This document shows, in pieces, positions 8,108-17,290 of a stretch of DNA of 64,000 bases. Numbering within the stretch: position 1 is the stretch's first letter; the number at the start of each line of letters is the position of its first letter. The notes under the pieces were generated by a model that did not search any database, was not told where the DNA came from, and worked only from the letters and a program-made list of their open reading frames with translations. A program made the position numbers and the translations under genes. The stretch spans positions 648,001-712,000 of the forward strand of contig NZ_CP118735.1 of the NCBI RefSeq assembly GCF_032595075.1, given 5' to 3'. Source of the stretch: Streptococcus sp. 29887. GTDB lineage: Bacteria; Bacillota; Bacilli; Lactobacillales; Streptococcaceae.

Positions 8108-10573
8108 ATGAAAGATACACCACCAAGCAATCGGTATGCCGTTGTCGATTTGGAAGCAACAGGTACAGGTGCCGATGCAAAAATCATTCAAATCGGGATT
8201 GTTCTGGTTGAAAACGGAGAAATTATTGACAGCTATGCGACGGACATCAATCCCTACGAGCTACTTGATGACCATATTAAAAATCTGACGGGAATCACAG
8301 ACCAGCAGTTGGAGCGGGCTCCTGATTTTGGTCAGGTCGCAAGTACCATTTACGACATGATTGGAGATGCTATTTTCGTCGCCCATAATGTCAAGTTTGA
8401 TGCCAATCTCTTGGCGGAAGCTCTCTTTTTTGAAGGCTTTGAATTGCTAACTCCGCGCGTGGATACGGTGGAATTAGCACAATTATTTTTTCCGACATTT
8501 GATAAATACAGTCTGGGCAATCTAGCAGAGCATTTGGACTTGGGTCTGGACCAGGCACACACGGCTATTTCAGATGCTCTGGCAACGGCTCGACTTCTTA
8601 TCAAAATTCAAGAGAAAATCAAGAGTTTGCCTCGAACTGTAGTTGAAGACATTCTTGATTTGGCGGACAATCTACTCTTTGAATCCCGTCTAGTTATTGA
8701 TGAGCTGGTGCCTTATCTAGCTGAAACGATGTCGACCGATCTGGAAAGTATTCATGGCTTGGTATTGAAAAAGCCAGTCAAAGCCCAGCCAGCCTATCAT
8801 CTGTCAGAAGATTTTGCGACCAATATTGCCCTTCTAGGTCTACACGAACGCAAAAAACAAACTGCCTTTGCTCAAGTGGTTGAAAACCGATTGGCTGATG
8901 TAGAACAAGTACATTTTATACAGGCTCAGGCCGGCTTGGGCAAGACCTACGGTTATCTCTTGCCACTACTTGCTAAGTCGGACCAGCCTCTCTTGGTGAC
9001 GGTGCCGACCAAGCTCCTTCAAGAGCAGATTATGGAAAACGAGGGGAGCAAGCTTCGAGAGATTTTTCATATTTCCATGGCTTCCCTCAAGTCGCCCAAG
9101 CATTTTATCAAATTGGATAGTTTTTGGAAAACCTTGCAGCGACAAGATGACAACCGTCTAGTCAATCAATTTAAGATGCAGGTCCTTGTCTGGCTGACAG
9201 AAACTACAACAGGTGATTTGGATGAGCTCAAGCAGAAACAACGCTACCAAGCCTACTTTGATGAGATTGCCCATGATGGAAACTTGGAGCCTACCAGTCT
9301 TTTCTGGGGTTGGGATTTTTGGCAGCATTTGAATCAGCAAGCCCTATCCAGCAGGGTGCTCATTACCAATCATGCCTATTTCCTCAGTCACCTCAAGGAC
9401 CAAGATCCCCTGATGGACAATCGTTTGGTGGTCATTGATGAGGCTCAGAAATTCCTCTTGGCTGCCGAAAATCTAGCGACAGATTCTCAGGAACTTACAG
9501 CGCTATTACAAATATTGCAGAGTAAAAAAGATAGGGCGGATAGGGTTTTAGACCAACGTCTCTATGAGTCCTGTCAATTTGAGCTCAACCACCTCTTGAA
9601 TCGTTTTCGCCATTATGGTCAAAGGGAAATAGCAAAAGAAGACTTAGGTCAACTCAAGCAGAATTTAGCTGAATTACAGGACATTGACCTGCAGGACCTG
9701 GCTCAACTCCTAGACTATTATGACAGTTTTTGGCTGGAAGAAAAGTATCTTGAGGACAAGCGAATTGCTTATTTGCGAGGCTCCAAGGACAGCCTCTTGA
9801 ATGTGGCTACTTACCTGCCAGATACTAAGATTTTCTGTATCAGCGCCACCTTGACCATCAGCAAAAAGGTCAGTCTGGCCGACCTACTGGGTTTTGAGCA
9901 GGTCACCATGGACTTGCTTCCCACACAGGCAGTGCCCAACCAGCAGCTACTCTTTCCGACCAATCTCCCTGATATCCTGGCTGGTTCCAAGGAAGAGCAC
10001 GCAACCTATTTGGTGCATTCCTTAGGGAAAATAGCAGAGCTGGGCCGACCGATTTTGGTCTTATTTACCTCTATTTCCCTGCTCTTACAAGTGTCGGATT
10101 TACTAGAAGACAATAACATTCCCCACCTAGCCCAACACAAGCATGGACAAGAAATGCCCCTCAAACGCAAATTTGAACGGGGTGAATGTCAGATTTTACT
10201 GGGCACAGGTGTATTCTGGGAGGGAGTAGACTTTGCCAGTCAGGACCAATTGATTCAGGTCATTACAAGACTGCCATTCGACAATCCTAAGGACCGTTTT
10301 GTCCAGAAAATCAATCACCATCTGCGTGAGCAAGGCAAGAATCCATTTTATGATTACAGCCTGCCCATGATGATGATTAAGTTAAAACAAGCCATCGGAC
10401 GTACCAATCGACATGACAAACAAGATTCAGTGGTTCTGGTCTTGGATCCACGTGTGCATACCAAACGTTATGGACAACAAATTCTTTCCTTCTTTGAGAA
10501 AGAGTATCAAGTTTTAAGTATGAATGAGAAGGAAATAGAAGGGCTTGTTCAGGATTTTTTTGAAGAAGTATAA
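8108..10573 (+). CDS. dinG: DinG-type ATP-dependent helicase with N-terminal DEDDh exonuclease domain
   Basis: Two-part DNA repair enzyme of firmicutes: a DEDDh 3'-5' exonuclease of the DnaQ type at the N terminus (VVDLEATGTG, then HTAISDALATARLL) fused to a superfamily 2 helicase with Walker A AQAGLGKTYGY, DEAQ (VVIDEAQ) and a C-terminal GRTNRHDK motif VI. The four-cysteine iron-sulfur cluster of proteobacterial DinG is not evident, as is usual for the firmicute form. An upstream in-frame ATG at 8099 overlaps the -10 box, so it cannot be in the mRNA made from that promoter; ATG 8108 is chosen and coincides with the predicted first transcribed base. No Shine-Dalgarno is present. Confidence 0.88.
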   Translation: MKDTPPSNRYAVVDLEATGTGADAKIIQIGIVLVENGEIIDSYATDINPYELLDDHIKNLTGITDQQLERAPDFGQVASTIYDMIGDAIFVAHNVKFDANLLAEALFFEGFELLTPRVDTVELAQLFFPTFDKYSLGNLAEHLDLGLDQAHTAISDALATARLLIKIQEKIKSLPRTVVEDILDLADNLLFESRLVIDELVPYLAETMSTDLESIHGLVLKKPVKAQPAYHLSEDFATNIALLGLHERKKQTAFAQVVENRLADVEQVHFIQAQAGLGKTYGYLLPLLAKSDQPLLVTVPTKLLQEQIMENEGSKLREIFHISMASLKSPKHFIKLDSFWKTLQRQDDNRLVNQFKMQVLVWLTETTTGDLDELKQKQRYQAYFDEIAHDGNLEPTSLFWGWDFWQHLNQQALSSRVLITNHAYFLSHLKDQDPLMDNRLVVIDEAQKFLLAAENLATDSQELTALLQILQSKKDRADRVLDQRLYESCQFELNHLLNRFRHYGQREIAKEDLGQLKQNLAELQDIDLQDLAQLLDYYDSFWLEEKYLEDKRIAYLRGSKDSLLNVATYLPDTKIFCISATLTISKKVSLADLLGFEQVTMDLLPTQAVPNQQLLFPTNLPDILAGSKEEHATYLVHSLGKIAELGRPILVLFTSISLLLQVSDLLEDNNIPHLAQHKHGQEMPLKRKFERGECQILLGTGVFWEGVDFASQDQLIQVITRLPFDNPKDRFVQKINHHLREQGKNPFYDYSLPMMMIKLKQAIGRTNRHDKQDSVVLVLDPRVHTKRYGQQILSFFEKEYQVLSMNEKEIEGLVQDFFEEV

Positions 10574-10600
10574 GGGAGCAACAAGGCTTCCTTTTCTTTT
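10572..10600 (+). terminator. terminator after dinG
   Basis: AAGGGAGC (10572-10579) pairs with GCTTCCTT (10586-10593) with one G-T pair, followed by a T-rich tail. It overlaps the dinG stop codon. Confidence 0.7.
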
Positions 10601-10699
10601 AGTGTTTGAAAATATTACATTTTGTCAAGCTCCTTATCATTAAGAATGCTTTCCTCCGCTCCATACTTTATATCAGCGATTTTCTTTATGATTAAAATA

Positions 10700-10708
10700 T
10701 GGTATAAT
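10700..10708 (+). promoter_or_regulatory. promoter of the proline biosynthesis genes
   Basis: TGGTATAAT at 10700-10708 is an extended -10, leaving a leader of about 25 bases before proB. The -35 region is weak. Confidence 0.55.
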
Positions 10709-10740
10709 TTTCCAAATATTAGTTTTTGTGAGAAGAGATT

Positions 10741-11817
10741 ATGACAGAAAAAACGATTGTTTTTAAGGTAGGAACCAGCTCCCTGACCCAAGAAAATGGC
10801 AGCTTGGACCGCATTAAGATTGCTCGGATTACCAATCAGCTAGCTCAGTTGCACCAGAAGGGTTACCAGATTGTGCTAGTAACATCTGGTTCGATTGCTG
10901 CTGGTTTTCGGAGATTGGGCTTTGACAAGCGACCGACCAAGATTGCGGAGAAGCAGGCTTCTGCGGCCGTTGGTCAGGGCTTGTTGATTGAGGAATATAC
11001 GCAGAACCTGATGAAAGATGGGATTGTGTCAGCTCAGATCTTGTTGACCCAGGATGATTTTGCGGATGCCAGACGTTATCAGAATGCCTCTCAAGCCTTG
11101 CAGGTCTTACTGAAACAACGTGCTATTCCTATTATCAACGAAAATGATACCATTGCCATTGAGGAGATTAAGGTAGGGGACAATGATACCCTGTCTGCCC
11201 AGGTGGCTTCCCTTTTGAAAGCAGACCTCTTGGTGCTCTTGACAGATGTGGATGGGCTTTACACGGCCAATCCTAACAGCGATCCCAACGCCAAACATTT
11301 GCCAGAGATTAAGGAAATTACGGAAGACTTGTTTGCCATGGCAGCAGGAGCTGGCTCGTCCAACGGAACAGGAGGCATGACCACCAAATTGCAGGCGGCA
11401 CAGATTGCGACCAAATCGGGTGTACCTGTCTTTATCTGCTCGTCCAAGGAGGATACGGCCCTTTTACAAGCCGTCACTCAAGCCAATCGTGGCACCCTCT
11501 TTTTAGCAGATGACCATGCCATGAACCAACGCAAGCAGTGGATGGCTTTCTACGCTCGGACAGATGCAGCAGTTGAGGTGGATGCTGGTGCGGTTGAGGC
11601 CATGTTGCACCAAGGCCGCAGTTTGTTAGCTGCTGGTGTCAAAGCCCTGGAAGGCGACTTTGAAGTGGGACAGGTCGTGGAAGTTTACAGTCAAGCAGAC
11701 CACCGTTTGATTGGTAAGGGCCGCGTCAAATTGTCCTCCAAGGACTTGCAGGACCAGTTGGCAAATGGCAGAGCGGAAGGCGTGTTGATTCACCGCAACG
11801 ATTGGGTTAGCTTATAG
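10741..11817 (+). CDS. proB: glutamate 5-kinase
   Basis: Phosphorylates L-glutamate to gamma-glutamyl phosphate, the first step of proline synthesis in the cytosol. The amino-acid kinase domain ([53 protein letters not shown]) is followed by a C-terminal PUA domain (about 270-355), giving the 358-aa two-domain form usually feedback-inhibited by proline. It is the first gene of a proB-proA-proC cluster and its stop codon overlaps the start of an intergenic repeat. Confidence 0.95.
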   Translation: MTEKTIVFKVGTSSLTQENGSLDRIKIARITNQLAQLHQKGYQIVLVTSGSIAAGFRRLGFDKRPTKIAEKQASAAVGQGLLIEEYTQNLMKDGIVSAQILLTQDDFADARRYQNASQALQVLLKQRAIPIINENDTIAIEEIKVGDNDTLSAQVASLLKADLLVLLTDVDGLYTANPNSDPNAKHLPEIKEITEDLFAMAAGAGSSNGTGGMTTKLQAAQIATKSGVPVFICSSKEDTALLQAVTQANRGTLFLADDHAMNQRKQWMAFYARTDAAVEVDAGAVEAMLHQGRSLLAAGVKALEGDFEVGQVVEVYSQADHRLIGKGRVKLSSKDLQDQLANGRAEGVLIHRNDWVSL

Positions 11818-12087
11818 TCGTTCAGTTTATCTTTTATTACTTCGACGCATGAGGAAACTTCGTTTCCTTGTTTCCAACTTCAAACAATCCACCGGATTGT
11901 TTGAACTCGCTTTGCCGTACTTGGTAGAAGTAACTTGCTTCGCAAGTGCAATCTCCAACCTTGTACAGTCACTTGACTGTACAAGCTGCCTGCAGCTTTT
12001 GGTGCGAACATCATTCGCTTTATTTCTGACCTTCAACAGTCTATTCCTAGACTGTTGGAGCAAGTACTAAAAGCAAACTGAAAGACT
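11816..12087. repeat. hairpin-rich intergenic repeat, long copy
   Basis: A 272-bp non-coding element with imperfect 13-bp terminal inverted repeats (AGTCGTTCAGTTT at 11816-11828; AAACTGAAAGACT at 12075-12087). Inside is a chain of palindromes, among them GGAAACTTCGTTTCC, ACTTGCTTCGCAAGT and a long hairpin with arms CCAACAGTCTA-like around 12038-12060. The right half is repeated after asnS (44388-44510). It separates proB from proA but contains no classical T-tailed terminator. Confidence 0.75.
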
Positions 12088-12102
12088 AAATAGGAGAAAG
12101 AT

Positions 12103-13341
12103 ATGACAACAACACAAGCATTATTAGACAGTTTATTGGCCCATAAGGCCTCTATCAACCTTGCTACAACCGAACAAAAAAACCAAGCCCTATCAGCCAT
12201 GGCAGACCAGTTGGTTGCCCAAACTGAGGCGATCCTAGCAGGCAATGCTATCGACATGGAACATGCCCAAGGCAAAATTAGCCAAGTTATGCAGGACAGA
12301 TTACTCCTGACAACAGAGCGGATTGAAGCTATGGCTGATGGTATTCGTGCCTTGATTGGCTTGCCAGATCCAGTTGGTTTGACCTTGGAAGAATACACTC
12401 GGGCAGACGGTTTACAGATTCGCAAGAAATCAATACCCTTTGGATTGGTAGGAATGATTTACGAAAGTCGTCCCAATGTGACTTCAGATGCCGCTGGCTT
12501 GGCCATCAAAAGTGGCAACGCAGTTATCTTGCGTGGAGGAAAGGAAGCCTTTCATTCAGCTCAAGCTATTGTCACAGCCCTCAAAGCTGGTTTGGAAGAA
12601 GTTGGGGTGTCACCTAAGGTCATCGAATTAGTCCAAGATACCAGCCGTGCCTCTGCGACGGAATTGATGACTGCCAAAGGCAAGATTGACCTCTTGGTGC
12701 CTCGTGGTGGCGCAGGGCTCATTCAAGCTGTTGTGGAAAATGCGACAGTGCCTGTTATCGAAACAGGTACAGGCATCTGCCATGTCTATGTAGATAAAGA
12801 TGCAGACTTGGACAAGGCCTTGCAGATTGTGGTCAATGCCAAAACCAGCCGTCCATCTGTCTGCAATGCGGCAGAGGTCTTGCTAGTCCACGAAGAAATT
12901 GCCAGCCAATTCCTACCTCGTTTGGAAGAAGCTCTTTCTGGTCAGGTAGAATTGCGGGCTGACGAGAAGGCTCAGGCTTTGTTCAACCAATCTACACCAG
13001 CAGGCGACCAAGATTTTGACACAGAGTTTCTGGATTATGTCTTGGCAGTTAAAGTCGTTTCAAGTGTGGAAGAAGCTATCAGCCACATCGCTCAGCATTC
13101 AACAGGGCACAGCGAGGCCATTGTGACGGAAAACAGCCAGACGGCAGACCTCTTTACGCTCTACGTAGACTCGGCGGCAGTTTATGTCAATGCCTCGACC
13201 CGTTTTACTGACGGTGGCGAGTTCGGTCTGGGCTGCGAGTTGGGCATTTCCACCCAGAAGATGCACGCCCGTGGTCCAATGGGACTGCGTGAGATGACCA
13301 CCTACAAGTACATCATCACAGGCGACGGCCACATTCGTTAG
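12103..13341 (+). CDS. proA: gamma-glutamyl phosphate reductase
   Basis: NADPH-dependent reduction of gamma-glutamyl phosphate to glutamate-5-semialdehyde, the second step of proline synthesis. An aldehyde-dehydrogenase-like fold of 412 aa, with the catalytic cysteine in SVCNAAE, the substrate signature VPRGGAGLI and [12 protein letters not shown], and the C-terminal [16 protein letters not shown] block. It has a GGAGAAAG ribosome binding site. proC starts 9 bp downstream, so the two are surely cotranscribed. Confidence 0.95.
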   Translation: MTTTQALLDSLLAHKASINLATTEQKNQALSAMADQLVAQTEAILAGNAIDMEHAQGKISQVMQDRLLLTTERIEAMADGIRALIGLPDPVGLTLEEYTRADGLQIRKKSIPFGLVGMIYESRPNVTSDAAGLAIKSGNAVILRGGKEAFHSAQAIVTALKAGLEEVGVSPKVIELVQDTSRASATELMTAKGKIDLLVPRGGAGLIQAVVENATVPVIETGTGICHVYVDKDADLDKALQIVVNAKTSRPSVCNAAEVLLVHEEIASQFLPRLEEALSGQVELRADEKAQALFNQSTPAGDQDFDTEFLDYVLAVKVVSSVEEAISHIAQHSTGHSEAIVTENSQTADLFTLYVDSAAVYVNASTRFTDGGEFGLGCELGISTQKMHARGPMGLREMTTYKYIITGDGHIR

Positions 13342-13350
13342 GAGGTCAAG

Positions 13351-14136
13351 ATGAAGATTGGATTTATCGGACTGGGCAACATGGGAGCAGCATTGGCTCA
13401 TGCAGTCAGTCAGCAGCCAGATACCCAGCTCCTCCTCAGCAACCACAACCCAGCAAAAGCTCAGGCACTTCAAGAACAGCTGGGCGGTCAGCTTTATTCT
13501 AATGGTCAAATAGCAGAGCAGGCAGAGCTTATTTTCCTTGGGGTCAAGCCTCACCTGATTCAGTCAGTCTTGTCAGGCTTACAGGACCAGATCAGCCAGA
13601 ATCCATCAGCTATCTGGATTTCCATGGCAGCGGGAGTGACCATTGACAGCCTGGCAGAATATGTGTCGGCAAACAACCTCATTCGTATCATGCCCAATAC
13701 ACCTGTCGCTATCGGCCAAGGTATGACAACCTATAGCGTGGTCAATCAAGAACTCGCTCAGCTATTGGAACAAATTTTAGAAAAATCTGGCAAGGTACAG
13801 CAGGTGCCAGAGAAGTTGATAGATGCTGCGACGGCTATCGCGGGCTGTGGACCTGCCTTCGTCTATCAGATGATTGAGGCCCTGACAGATGCGGGTGTGC
13901 AGAATGGTCTTACAGCGGAGGATGCGAAAATTTTGGCTGCACAAACCTTGGCTGGAACTGCTCAAATGGTATTATCCAGCGACAAGCATCCATCCCAGTT
14001 GAGGCAAGAAGTGACCTCGCCAGGTGGATCGACTATTGCAGGCGTAGTGGCTCTTGAAAAAGAAGGTTTCCGCTATGCCATTATCAAGGCAGTCGCTGCC
14101 GCCCTCAAAAAGAATAGAGAATTAGGAAAGAAATAG
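13351..14136 (+). CDS. proC: pyrroline-5-carboxylate reductase
   Basis: Final step of proline synthesis: reduces 1-pyrroline-5-carboxylate with NADPH. The N-terminal Rossmann motif IGFIGLGNMGAAL and the signatures IRIMPNTPVAIGQGM, AIAGCGPAFVYQMIEAL and VTSPGGSTIAGV are all present. Length 261 aa is normal. It is the last gene of the cluster; a BOX-like repeat and a terminator lie downstream. Confidence 0.95.
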   Translation: MKIGFIGLGNMGAALAHAVSQQPDTQLLLSNHNPAKAQALQEQLGGQLYSNGQIAEQAELIFLGVKPHLIQSVLSGLQDQISQNPSAIWISMAAGVTIDSLAEYVSANNLIRIMPNTPVAIGQGMTTYSVVNQELAQLLEQILEKSGKVQQVPEKLIDAATAIAGCGPAFVYQMIEALTDAGVQNGLTAEDAKILAAQTLAGTAQMVLSSDKHPSQLRQEVTSPGGSTIAGVVALEKEGFRYAIIKAVAAALKKNRELGKK

Positions 14137-14172
14137 AGGAATTGTAGAAAATCTTATCCGAACAGTTTTTTC

Positions 14173-14276
14173 ATACTCAATGAAAATCAAAAGTAGCCTA
14201 GGAAACGAAGCCGACGATAGAACTGAAGTTCATCTAGGCAAGTTGACAACGGATAATTTTGATTTTCGAAGAGTAT
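14173..14276 (-). repeat. BOX-like repeat element (boxA-boxC form)
   Basis: A 104-bp element bounded by ATACTCAATGAAAATC and GATTTTCGAAGAGTAT, the ends of pneumococcal BOX elements, with no boxB-like tandem module. A second copy of the same length and opposite orientation lies at 51805-51908. Confidence 0.75.
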
Positions 14277-14352
14277 CAGTCCTAAGACCGATAGAAACGG
14301 TAGGCAGTTGAGATATACTATAGTCAATCCTAAATATTTTCATAATCTCCTT

Positions 14353-14383
14353 AAAAACTTGGCTATTTTGGTCAAGTTTTTTT
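14353..14383. terminator. terminator between proC and the convergent TetR gene
   Basis: AAAAACTTG (14353-14361) pairs with CAAGTTTTT (14373-14381), with T runs on both strands. It could serve both directions. Confidence 0.75.
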
Positions 14384-14412
14384 GGTGAGAAAGCACAAAA
14401 AAACAGGACTTT

Positions 14413-14817
14413 TTAATCCCGTTTTGTTTTTTCTTTGATCCATTGACTGACATTGGAAAAGGTTTTGCTTTGCTCTGCTTTGCGTTTTTGCTCCTGGACA
14501 AACTCTGCAAAACTCTGCTTGACGCCCTCCTTTTGAACCTTGTCCTGCAAGTCTTGCCATTTCTTCTTAAGGCTGCTAGAAGTCCGCTCGTAGTAGGTTT
14601 CCAAAATCTCTTCCTTGGACTTGTAATTGCGGTAGAAGGCATTGCGTGACACACCAGCCTTTCTGACCAACTCGGATACCGATATCTGCTTGATGTCCTT
14701 TTTTTCTAGGAGAAATAGCAGAGCTGTTTCGATAGATTCTTTGGTCAGTTGATTGGTTTCTTTATTGGATTGATAGAGATTTTTTAAAGAAGTTGGTGAA
14801 ATCTTACGTTCTGCCAT
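14413..14817 (-). CDS. short TetR/AcrR family regulator
   Basis: DNA-binding protein with a clear TetR helix-turn-helix at about residues 20-70 (LTKESIETALLFLLEKKD, then VSELVRKAGVSRNAFYRNY followed by KSKEEIL). At 134 aa it is clearly shorter than the usual 180-200 aa, so only a small C-terminal helical region is left for ligand binding and dimerisation. The ORF is otherwise clean, and I see no obvious continuation in another frame, so it may be a naturally short form. It is divergent from degV and a perfect inverted repeat in the shared spacer may be its operator. Confidence 0.75.
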   Translation of the reverse strand: MAERKISPTSLKNLYQSNKETNQLTKESIETALLFLLEKKDIKQISVSELVRKAGVSRNAFYRNYKSKEEILETYYERTSSSLKKKWQDLQDKVQKEGVKQSFAEFVQEQKRKAEQSKTFSNVSQWIKEKTKRD

Positions 14818-14842
14818 AGCTTTCCTTTCCTGACTGTTACAT

Positions 14843-14862
14843 CTGAAAGAAAATGCTTTCAG
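14843..14862. promoter_or_regulatory. inverted repeat, putative TetR operator
   Basis: CTGAAAG (14843-14849) and CTTTCAG (14856-14862) form a perfect palindrome in the 126-bp spacer between the TetR gene and degV. It sits in the -35 region of a degV promoter candidate (TATAAT at 14880-14885). The regulatory role is inference. Confidence 0.45.
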
Positions 14863-14943
14863 AAGGACTAGTTTAATGATATAATTGTAAGGAAATAGTC
14901 TGCTATTGTCAAATAAAAAAGTAACACTAGAAATGAGTAGAAC

Positions 14944-15798
14944 ATGAAAAAATGGAAAATCGTTGCAGATTCAGGCTGTGATTATCGTCAGTTAAATAAC
15001 CTTGCCCCTGATACAGAATTTGTCAGTGTGCCCTTGACCATTCAGATTGGTGCAGACACCTTTGTTGACCAGGCTGACTTGGATATTGACAAGATGATGG
15101 AGGTGATGTACGCCTCTTCTGAAGCTGCTAGTTCTGCCTGTCCAAGCCCACAGGCCTATCAGACAGCATTTGAGGGAGCGGAAAATGTTGTTGTTATAAC
15201 CTTGACAGGTGGTTTGTCAGGTAGTTTCAATGCTGCTCGTGTGGCGCGTGATATGTTTGTCGAGGAACATCCTGAAGTCAATATCCATCTCATTGATAGC
15301 CTTTCAGCTGGCGGGGAAATGGATTTGATTGTGGATGAAATCAATCGACTGATTGCGACTGGTTTGGAATTTGATGAGCTTGTACAAGCCATCACCGCCT
15401 ACCAAGAAAATAGTAAATTGCTCTTTGTCCTTGCCAAGGTTGATAATTTGGTGAAAAATGGTCGTCTCAGCAAATTGATTGGAACAGTCGTTGGCCTTCT
15501 CAATATCCGTATGGTTGGTGAAGCAAGTAGCGAAGGAAAGCTGGAATTGCTCCAAAAGGCGCGTGGTCATAAGAAATCTGTCACAGCTGCTTTTGATGAG
15601 ATGAAGAAGGCTGGCTATAAGGGAGGTCGTATTGTCATGGCTCACCGTAATAACGCCAAGTTTTTCCAGCAGTTTTCAGAACTTGTAAAAGCAAGTTTCC
15701 CAAATGCTGTTGTTGACCAAGTTGCAACATCTGGACTCTGTAGCTTCTACGCTGAAGAAGGCGGTCTCTTGATGGGTTATGAAATAAATTCAAAATAA
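14944..15798 (+). CDS. degV: DegV family fatty-acid binding protein
   Basis: DegV/FakB-type protein that holds a fatty acid between two domains and, in the FakAB system, presents it for phosphorylation by the kinase FakA. The N-terminal motif IVADSGCDY, TLTGGLSGSFNAA, IDSLSAGGEMDLIV and KVDNLVKNGRLSK mark the lipid site and family. Length 284 aa is standard. The position immediately outside the capsule locus matches the gene named orfZ in S. suis capsule papers. A terminator follows. Confidence 0.85.
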   Translation: MKKWKIVADSGCDYRQLNNLAPDTEFVSVPLTIQIGADTFVDQADLDIDKMMEVMYASSEAASSACPSPQAYQTAFEGAENVVVITLTGGLSGSFNAARVARDMFVEEHPEVNIHLIDSLSAGGEMDLIVDEINRLIATGLEFDELVQAITAYQENSKLLFVLAKVDNLVKNGRLSKLIGTVVGLLNIRMVGEASSEGKLELLQKARGHKKSVTAAFDEMKKAGYKGGRIVMAHRNNAKFFQQFSELVKASFPNAVVDQVATSGLCSFYAEEGGLLMGYEINSK

Positions 15799-15829
15799 GA
15801 GTTCATTTTGAAAATGACTTAGATACAAG

Positions 15830-15864
15830 AAAGGTCCTCAAGCTACAGGTTTGAGGACCTTTGT
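15830..15864. terminator. terminator between degV and the convergent MocR gene
   Basis: AAAGGTCCTCAA and TTGAGGACCTTT form a 12-bp stem (15830-15862) followed by T-rich sequence; the A-rich 5' side lets it also act on the minus strand. Confidence 0.8.
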
Positions 15865-15911
15865 TTCGCAATACAGTATAGCTAGTAGGGGATCTATTTC
15901 AAATGTTGTCC

Positions 15912-17171
15912 TCACATTGTCATTTTCTTTAAGAAGGTTTCCAGTCTTGTCTTAAAATCACTAGTGTACTGAATTTGTAGAAAATCATGGTCCTCTCCAG
16001 AAAAGAAGGCGGCTCCTTCAAGTTGTTTCTCTATAAATGGACTGACCTGCCCTTTTTTCAGCTGGAAGGTCACGCTTCCTTTGGAAATGCGATAGGGAAT
16101 ATTTGGTGAAGTTTCGCCCATGTTGGTCTCTATATCTAATTTTTGGGCATGATGAACCTGATGGAGATTTTGGGTATTACGGGCAAACATTCCATTGTCG
16201 ATATAGAGGGAAAGAGCCTTCTGCATGATGAGGTTGGTATCGTAGTCAATCAAACTCTTATGTTTAATAAAAGCAGACTTCAACTGCTGGGGCAGACTGA
16301 TGGCACCAATCCGCAGGGCTGGAAAGAGTGTAGGGGTAAAGGATTTGATATAGATGACCAGATTATCGGTGTCTAGATAGTGGAGGGGCAGGCTCCGATT
16401 AGAATCAAAATCTGCCAGATAATCATCTTCGATAATGTAGACCCCGTATTTCTTAGCTAGCTTCAATATGGAAGACTTACTTGTTGTATCGTAGGTGCTT
16501 CCCAGAGGATTGTGGAGTCGGGGAATGGTGTAGAAGAATTTAATTTTTCCAGTTTGAAAGATTTTTTCCAGCTTGACCAGGTCAATGCCATCAAAATCCC
16601 GTTCAATTGTCTGATAGGGGATAGCTTGATGTTGCATCAAGTCAACCATCCTGGAATAAGTTGGGTTTTCTAGCAATATTTCAGTTTTCTCAGGTCCGAA
16701 GTCCATTTGTGTCAAGATATAGAGGGCCTGTTGACTACCAGCTGTAATAACCAGTTGGTCTTTTTTTGTGTAGACATGATAGTTCATCAAGAGTTGTTGG
16801 ACAGAGGAGATTAACTCTGCCAGCCCTTCTTGCTGATGGTAGTAGTTAAACAGATAGTTCTCCCGCCCAATCAGACTTTCATGTAGGCACACTCGAAAAT
16901 CCTCGTAGGGTAGCTCCTGAAAATCCGCAGGGTCAAGTTCAACCATTTGGTTTTTAGAGTCTTTGTCTTCCAATATATAGTAGCCGCTCTTTTCTACTGC
17001 ATAAATCTTGTTTTGGTATTTTAGTTCCAACATGGCCTTCTGAACAGTGTCCTTACTGCACTGGTAGTTCTGACTGAGCTGTCGAATAGAGGGCAGTTTT
17101 TCACCACGTTTAAACTGATTGTTTTCAATCCCCTCTAAGATATCCTGAATAATTCGCTGGTACTTATCCAT
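15912..17171 (-). CDS. MocR-type GntR regulator with aminotransferase domain
   Basis: Fusion transcription regulator of 419 aa: an N-terminal GntR winged helix (residues 1-70, RGEKLPSIRQLSQNYQCSKDTVQKA) joined to a fold-type I PLP aminotransferase domain. The PLP lysine is probably in YIKSFTPTLFPALRIG. MocR proteins usually sense PLP or an amine-PLP adduct and control a neighbouring gene. This matches the gene called orfY beside S. suis capsule loci. It is divergent from yaaA with about 100 bp between the coding regions, so it may control itself or yaaA; the target is not known. Confidence 0.85.
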   Translation of the reverse strand: MDKYQRIIQDILEGIENNQFKRGEKLPSIRQLSQNYQCSKDTVQKAMLELKYQNKIYAVEKSGYYILEDKDSKNQMVELDPADFQELPYEDFRVCLHESLIGRENYLFNYYHQQEGLAELISSVQQLLMNYHVYTKKDQLVITAGSQQALYILTQMDFGPEKTEILLENPTYSRMVDLMQHQAIPYQTIERDFDGIDLVKLEKIFQTGKIKFFYTIPRLHNPLGSTYDTTSKSSILKLAKKYGVYIIEDDYLADFDSNRSLPLHYLDTDNLVIYIKSFTPTLFPALRIGAISLPQQLKSAFIKHKSLIDYDTNLIMQKALSLYIDNGMFARNTQNLHQVHHAQKLDIETNMGETSPNIPYRISKGSVTFQLKKGQVSPFIEKQLEGAAFFSGEDHDFLQIQYTSDFKTRLETFLKKMTM

Positions 17172-17254
17172 TGTAACTGTCCCCCTACAGAAATGATTAA
17201 GACTAGTATAAGGTAATTTTTTTGGAAAAACAAGGTCGAGCCAGATTGTTTACT

Positions 17255-17284
17255 TTGAGAAGCCAAGTAGTTATATGGTATAAT
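17255..17284 (+). promoter_or_regulatory. yaaA promoter, leaderless geometry
   Basis: TTGAGA (17255-17260), an 18-base spacer and extended -10 TGGTATAAT (TATAAT at 17279-17284). The ATG at 17291 is only six bases past the -10, at the expected first transcribed base. Confidence 0.7.
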
Positions 17285-17290
17285 GAGGGA

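Noticed and set aside
11849..12070. Open frames on both strands within the proB-proA spacer
   Set aside because: They are by-products of palindromic repeat sequence; both strands are open because of the inverted repeats, with no start signals.
14340..14654. A 104-aa frame overlapping the TetR gene as a possible missing C-terminal half
   Set aside because: It overlaps the TetR coding region in another frame, shows low-complexity basic sequence and no TetR ligand-domain features.
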